Assembly (NCBI GenBank): GCA_017415775.1
Contig: JAFQFC010000007.1
Coordinates: 1 to 38,881 of the forward strand
From: Oscillospiraceae bacterium
Lineage (GTDB): Bacteria > Bacillota > Clostridia > Oscillospirales > Oscillospiraceae
Reading direction: 5' to 3'
DNA length: 38,881 bases
The position numbers were made by a program, and so were the translations under genes. The stretch's first letter is position 1; each line of letters starts with the position of its first letter. The notes below the pieces were generated by a model. The model did no database searches, was not told the DNA's origin, and worked only from the letters and a program-made list of their open reading frames with translations. Shown here piece by piece: positions 38,298 through 38,881 of this stretch.

Positions 38298-38881
38298 TTA
38301 TTCGTTGACGCCGATGACAACACCGGAACCGACGGTACGGCCGCCCTCGCGGATAGCGAAGCGCAGACCCTCTTCGATAGCGATGGGGGTGATCAGCTCA
38401 ACGTTCATGTCGACGTTATCGCCGGGCATGCACATCTCGACGCCCTCGGGCAGGGTGATGATGCCGGTAACGTCGGTGGTACGGAAGTAGAACTGAGGAC
38501 GATAGTTGTTGAAGAAGGGGGTGTGACGGCCGCCTTCTTCCTTGCTCAGGACGTACACCTGACCAACGAACTTGGTGTGGGGATGGATGGAACCGGGCTT
38601 GGACAGAACCTGGCCGCGCTCGATCTCGGTCTTAGCAACACCGCGCAGCAGGGCGCCGATGTTATCGCCGGCCTCAGCGTAGTCCAGCAGCTTGTGGAAC
38701 ATCTCGATACCGGTAACGACGGTCTCGCGCTTCTCATCCTGCAGGCCAACGATCTCGACCTTCTCGTTCAGCTTCAGCTGACCACGCTCCACACGACCGG
38801 TAGCAACGGTACCACGGCCGGAGATGGTGAAGACGTCCTCAACGGGCATCAGGAAGGGCATGTCAGCCTTACGGTCGGGAG
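38298..38881 (-). CDS. tuf: Elongation factor Tu, 3' part (gene runs off the window)
   Basis: The last about 194 residues of EF-Tu, domains 2 and 3. The frame continues to the window edge, with [17 protein letters not shown] at its start, so the GTPase domain lies outside. Landmarks are TGRVERGQ near the start, [27 protein letters not shown] and the C-terminal [17 protein letters not shown]-Tu delivers aminoacyl-tRNA to the ribosome. Codon use is strongly biased (few rare codons), as expected for one of the most expressed genes. The start is not in the window. Confidence 0.97.
   Translation of the reverse strand, partial: PDRKADMPFLMPVEDVFTISGRGTVATGRVERGQLKLNEKVEIVGLQDEKRETVVTGIEMFHKLLDYAEAGDNIGALLRGVAKTEIERGQVLSKPGSIHPHTKFVGQVYVLSKEEGGRHTPFFNNYRPQFYFRTTDVTGIITLPEGVEMCMPGDNVDMNVELITPIAIEEGLRFAIREGGRTVGSGVVIGVNE

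Overview
The window looks like a piece of a GC-rich gut Clostridia chromosome, most likely Oscillospirales/Oscillospiraceae. This is inferred from gene content and protein style; no search was run. The supporting content is folate-type TrmFO, an FtsEX plus coiled-coil M23 hydrolase pair, SpoIIIE/FtsK-type translocase, a DUF4830-like lipoprotein, PspC, strong GGAGG ribosome sites and sigma-A-type promoters with 17-bp spacers. Nearly all of the sequence is coding, and no phage or IS gene is visible. The far left edge does look like the end of an integrated element: a tRNA-Ser(CGA) gene breaks off in its anticodon arm and continues into AT-rich DNA carrying phased GTAGAAAA repeats.

Layout. 1-234: candidate element end and broken tRNA-Ser. 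235-4466: a lone NuoE-like [2Fe-2S] protein, a YfcC-type transporter, and a divergent AraC regulator / MATE exporter pair. 4511-4625: a small intergenic element made of inverted repeats. 4685-12430: an amino-acid or peptide scavenging region, with an M20 amidohydrolase and a dipeptide epimerase on the minus strand, and a polar amino-acid ABC transporter, an AbgB-like M20 hydrolase and an AGCS symporter on the plus strand. 12533-14115: a small coiled-coil protein and two tandem, translationally coupled, membrane-anchored XRE regulators that are paralogues of one another.

14251-25474 is core housekeeping on the minus strand: trmH-like methyltransferase, dprA, topA, trmFO, plsX, then acpP (with its own strong promoter) and rnc, followed by uppP and ftsK. 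25703-28242 is an unusual two-gene operon on the plus strand: a cytoplasmic ParB-like/BMP (PnrA-like) fusion protein overlapping by 4 nt with a small metallophosphoesterase. 28286-29155 is a single AT-rich glycosyltransferase (GT14-like) that looks acquired. 29286-31960 is greA-lysS-pspC, where lysyl-tRNA synthetase carries an extra C-terminal EMAP-type tRNA-binding domain. 32058-35547 is the division operon ftsE-ftsX-M23 hydrolase, followed by an unrecognised ORF starting right after its terminator. 35746-38881 holds a PucR/CdaR-type regulator with a repeated operator-like motif, an RsuA-family pseudouridine synthase, a DUF4830-like lipoprotein and the 3' part of tuf.

The best candidate for an undescribed system is the ParB-like/BMP fusion with its coupled phosphoesterase, which reads as an intracellular ligand sensor paired with a hydrolase. 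The tandem membrane XRE pair and the tRNA-Ser junction come next. These functional readings are inference; gene boundaries, overlaps, promoters and hairpins were read directly from the sequence.
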